This document shows positions 6,201-7,288 of a DNA stretch of 7,288 nt, one piece after another (position 1 is the first letter of the stretch; each line of letters begins with the position of its first letter). The notes below the pieces were generated by a model, which had not been told where the DNA came from, did no database searches, and saw nothing but the letters and a program-made list of their open reading frames with translations. The DNA lies in NCBI GenBank assembly GCA_034408895.1, contig JAWXCI010000038.1, positions 1-7,288 of the forward strand. The letters are read 5' to 3'. The position numbers were made by a program, and so were the translations under genes. The stretch comes from UBA4660 sp034408895 (GTDB taxonomy: Bacteria > Bacteroidota > Bacteroidia > Flavobacteriales_D > Sanyastnellaceae).

Positions 6201-7119
6201 ATGTGAAGAAATGACTATCGAAGCCATCAACCAAAGCACGGGACAGGGTCTTGATTACCTGTGGGATTTCGGTGATGGGGAAACTGCAACGGAAGAAAAT
6301 CCAACCCATTGGTACAACGAACCCGGCACTTATGTTATCACACTCACCATTTCTGCCGAAGCGTGTGATCTGGAAGATGAATACCAATTACCAGTAGTGG
6401 TGCTTGATGAACTGGATTTGCAACTGGCACCTGATATACCCATTTGCTATTACGAAGATGACATCACGCTACAGGCTTATGACCTTGGTGCGGGCGTAGA
6501 ATATTTGTGGAGCAACGGTGAAACCACTTCGGCTATTGTGGTGGATGAACCGGGTGAATACACCGTGGAGGTGGGATGGAACCAGTGCATTGGCCACGAC
6601 ACTGTAACTGTGTTCATGATGCCCGAATACTACAAGGAAATGACCGTGGAGTTTTGCGAAGGAGTAACTACCCTCCTCACCGTGCCATATCAAGGAAGCG
6701 ACAACTATACATGGTGCAACGGTGAAACAGGAAGTGTGATAACCGTGAACGAAGGCGCTGATTATTGTTTCCATTACATAGATTCTACCGGTTGTATACA
6801 GGAAGGTGTGATACACGCACTCATGCAGGACTACCAGGCCACAGTATGGATTCCAAACGCATTTACTCCCAATGCCGATGGCATTAACGATGTGTTTTTG
6901 CCGGTGGGATTAGATGTGGAAGAATACGAAATGGCCGTTTTCAACCGCTGGGGCGATTTGATTTTTGAAACCATAGATATCGCCCAGCCATGGGATGGTT
7001 CAAATAAATATGGTGACTACTATGTACCCAATGGCATCTATCCGTACCGGATAAGTTACCGTGGCGAATGTGCTGCGGAAACGGTGAACGAAGTGGGGCA
7101 TGTAGTGATTATCCGATGA
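3271..7119 (+). CDS. Large secreted SBBP-propeller / PKD protein with T9SS type B (CHU_C) sorting domain
   Basis: Secreted or surface-anchored multidomain protein, 1282 residues; no enzymatic domain is recognised. A signal peptide spans about 1-20 (MKTRYLF, hydrophobic core, LSA then HK). Residues 21-240 start with FIENNGQW (28-35) and resemble the DUF7948 region that precedes SBBP repeats in Bacteroidota. From 241 to about 715 are seven SBBP-type repeats, with landmark (F/Y/I/V)P-T--A starts at Y281, F349, F426, F491, I562, V630 and F691. Four PKD domains follow, each with W-D-(F/M)-G-D-G, at W749, W832, W912 and W998. Two shorter Ig-like units contain YLWSNGE (1078-1084) and TWCNGE (W1148). 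The last 90 residues are a CHU_C/gliding-motility C-terminal domain: WIPNAFTPNADGIND (1193-1207), FNRWG (1224-1228), then PNGIYPYRI and a final HVVIIR. Known members use this domain as a type IX secretion signal (type B). Likely an adhesin or extracellular matrix protein. The ATG at 3271 is chosen over an in-frame TTG at 3151 because only the later start puts the signal peptide at the N-terminus. Confidence 0.93.
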   Translation: MKTRYLFLIVASVLCLQLSAHKVPSLEFIENNGQWEQQVEYKAPLWNGAIFLESNQLTYSFYHPDDWAKTHDYSQMSKAEQAAFSMRRHSWRMSFEGAMVPQLSGSEKQTHYYNYFIGNDAEKWSSHTGVFHAVNYTALYPGIDMRAYDNSNASFKYDFIVHPTGDPSAILLNYFGLDAMTLVDGRIILSTSVGEFIENKPYAFQIIKGKMVEVVCNYILNGSKVSFEFPFGYDENLDLVIDPELIASTLSGSTVTNYGHTATFDIEGNIYTGCISFGVGYPATDGAVQEDYSSGGWAVDVGLSKLDPEGTTLYWASYLGGSGGDYPHSLFANDFGELYVYGSTDSNNFPVTPDAYDTSLNGGADIVIGHFSEDGTDLIGCTYIGGSGEDGRNQSGTNYGDTYRGEIILDSNGDPMVASFSTSTNFPTTAGAYQSANNGGQDAVIFRFNQTLSNLEASTYLGSDSDDSGFGLRQTATGDIYLAGMAGDDNFPVTIGCYQSNFLGDADAWGTQMDGFVALLNQNLTSLIASTYFGTVDQDLIFFLDLDNDENVFIFGQGGADIPIVGAVYNNPGSLQFVSRLTADLTTLTLSTQIGTGGTGWGGFDFVPIAFLVDHCNNVYISGHGCYGEVPLTADALYGVGEGGFYLAVFNEDMVNLEYGTMYTQGHVDGGTSRFDKNGTVYQGVCSGGGFATTADAWSNTQSSWDIGVFKIDFDVSGVNSAITGSDVNGCAPFEVEFSNFSTGDVFLWDFGDGATSTEYAPSHIYTEPGLYNVSLIASDSLSCNIADTSYFPISISTSVDYFPSFTYSTDCATLGIECTNTTGYDFLDYVWDMGDGTIIEEENVEHIYAATGTYTITLTAIDNGCQSDSTITEEITIFDEVVAIIGNDDVVACAPAEIEFENNSGGVTFTWDFGDGSPLVAGTNVSHLYNEPGIFNVTLYAAGNTDCPGADTAYSVVEIIEQQIIEALFSLNQIGACEEMTIEAINQSTGQGLDYLWDFGDGETATEENPTHWYNEPGTYVITLTISAEACDLEDEYQLPVVVLDELDLQLAPDIPICYYEDDITLQAYDLGAGVEYLWSNGETTSAIVVDEPGEYTVEVGWNQCIGHDTVTVFMMPEYYKEMTVEFCEGVTTLLTVPYQGSDNYTWCNGETGSVITVNEGADYCFHYIDSTGCIQEGVIHALMQDYQATVWIPNAFTPNADGINDVFLPVGLDVEEYEMAVFNRWGDLIFETIDIAQPWDGSNKYGDYYVPNGIYPYRISYRGECAAETVNEVGHVVIIR
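4111..5430 (+). repeat. Seven in-gene SBBP (beta-propeller) repeats
   Basis: Within the secreted protein the pattern P-(V/T)T--AY, then a G-D---- F strand, then L--STYLGG recurs at residues 281, 349, 426, 491, 562, 630 and 691, spaced 68, 77, 65, 71, 68 and 61 residues. Before the first copy, PELIASTLSG (243-252) and DIEGNIYTG supply the half-repeat that the seventh copy (ending near FKIDFD) lacks. That is the arrangement expected for a closed seven-bladed propeller with strand exchange between its ends. Repeats are diverged at protein level, with no long identical DNA. Confidence 0.75.
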
Positions 7120-7134
7120 ATTTCAGATTCCAAC

Positions 7135-7174
7135 AAAAAAGTCGGCCATGCTAAAGCGTGGCCGACTTTTTTTT
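7135..7174. terminator. Strong intrinsic terminator, potentially bidirectional
   Basis: Perfect 8-bp arms GTCGGCCA (7141-7148) and TGGCCGAC (7159-7166) enclose a 10-nt loop that can extend the stem by GC/GC (7150-7151 with 7156-7157). On the plus strand T8 follows (7167-7174), 15 bp after the stop codon of the large secreted protein. On the minus strand the six A bases at 7135-7140 give T6, so the element can also stop leftward transcription entering from the right edge. Confidence 0.93.
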
Positions 7175-7253
7175 ATAGAGGTGGGGGAGAACGTAACCCC
7201 CCGCTGAACCCCATCTTGATTCAATGATTTTCGCAGTTCTGCTTTGCGGCCAT
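7135..7253 (-). ncRNA. Candidate small RNA, unidentified
   Basis: No protein gene explains the bases right of the terminator. On the minus strand a perfect TAnnTTTG -7 box (TACTTTTG, 7266-7259) would start a transcript near 7254-7250 that runs about 120 nt into the terminator hairpin and its T6 tail. Between them are potential hairpins: CGCA/TGCG (7232-7235 with 7245-7248) and G5/C6 (7183-7187 with 7197-7202) around a 9-nt loop. A second C4 run (7209-7212) offers an alternative partner for the G5 run. I do not recognise a known RNA family. The only reading frame near the start is a 10-codon ATG...TGA (7253-7221). The expected -33 element would fall at or beyond the window edge. Inferred from promoter-terminator layout only. 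Confidence 0.35.
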
Positions 7254-7258
7254 GAATA

Positions 7259-7266
7259 CAAAAGTA
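7259..7266 (-). promoter_or_regulatory. -7 promoter element TACTTTTG (Bacteroidota sigma type)
   Basis: Read leftward, TACTTTTG matches the Bacteroidota housekeeping -7 consensus TAnnTTTG exactly. It faces the short region ending at the terminator. The -33 TTG box would lie around 7286-7288 or beyond. The minus-strand bases there begin TGTGTG, which is not a clean match, so the promoter is only half supported. Confidence 0.4.
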
Positions 7267-7288
7267 AAAACCGATTGGTTAGCACACA

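Noticed and set aside
7221..7253. Ten-codon minus-strand ORF (MAAKQNCENH) just after the -7 box
   Set aside because: Too short to support as a gene, and no ribosome-binding signal; mentioned only as a possible leader peptide within the candidate RNA.
1..7288. CRISPR array, tRNA/rRNA, insertion sequence, phage or defence system
   Set aside because: No spaced direct repeats, tRNA-like cloverleaf, transposase or integrase motifs, or defence-type domains were seen; the genes are ordinary chromosomal families.

Overview
The window looks like chromosomal DNA of a member of the Bacteroidota, probably a flavobacterial-type lineage. The strongest evidence is the 1282-residue secreted protein that ends in a CHU_C-type (gliding-motility-associated, type B) C-terminal domain used by the type IX secretion system. 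Supporting signs are that no start codon has a clear Shine-Dalgarno sequence, that -7-like TAnnTTTG boxes occur in intergenic DNA, and that TCCCGA/TCGGGA palindromes are present.

Layout from left to right: a 7-bp tandem repeat at the left edge (1-23); an ABC peptide/nickel-type transporter permease on + (39-1325); then three genes on - that read leftward in the order csaA-like tRNA-binding protein (2803-3141), HAD phosphatase of the GmhB/HisB-N type (2229-2714) and fold-type IV PLP enzyme (1346-2206). The last two are 22 bp apart and look co-transcribed; an 88-bp gap with a palindrome separates them from csaA. The permease and the PLP-enzyme gene converge with only 20 bp between them. A 129-bp divergent intergenic region (3142-3270) separates csaA from the large secreted protein on + (3271-7119), which is followed by a strong intrinsic terminator (7135-7174). 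The last ~110 bp contain no protein gene, but on the - strand they have a good -7 box, G/C-rich inverted repeats and the same terminator read backwards, consistent with a small RNA of about 120 nt.

Functionally this is a set of housekeeping and accessory genes, not one pathway. The permease would need partner subunits encoded elsewhere. The secreted protein reads as signal peptide, DUF7948-like N-terminus, seven SBBP repeats (probably one seven-bladed propeller), four PKD domains, two shorter Ig-like units and a T9SS type B signal. I see no defence system, integrase, transposase, CRISPR array, tRNA or rRNA. The points most worth a second look are a pair of palindromes that seem to have been absorbed in frame into the permease gene, the candidate small RNA at the right edge, and a GmhB-like phosphatase whose zinc-site cysteines are all serines.
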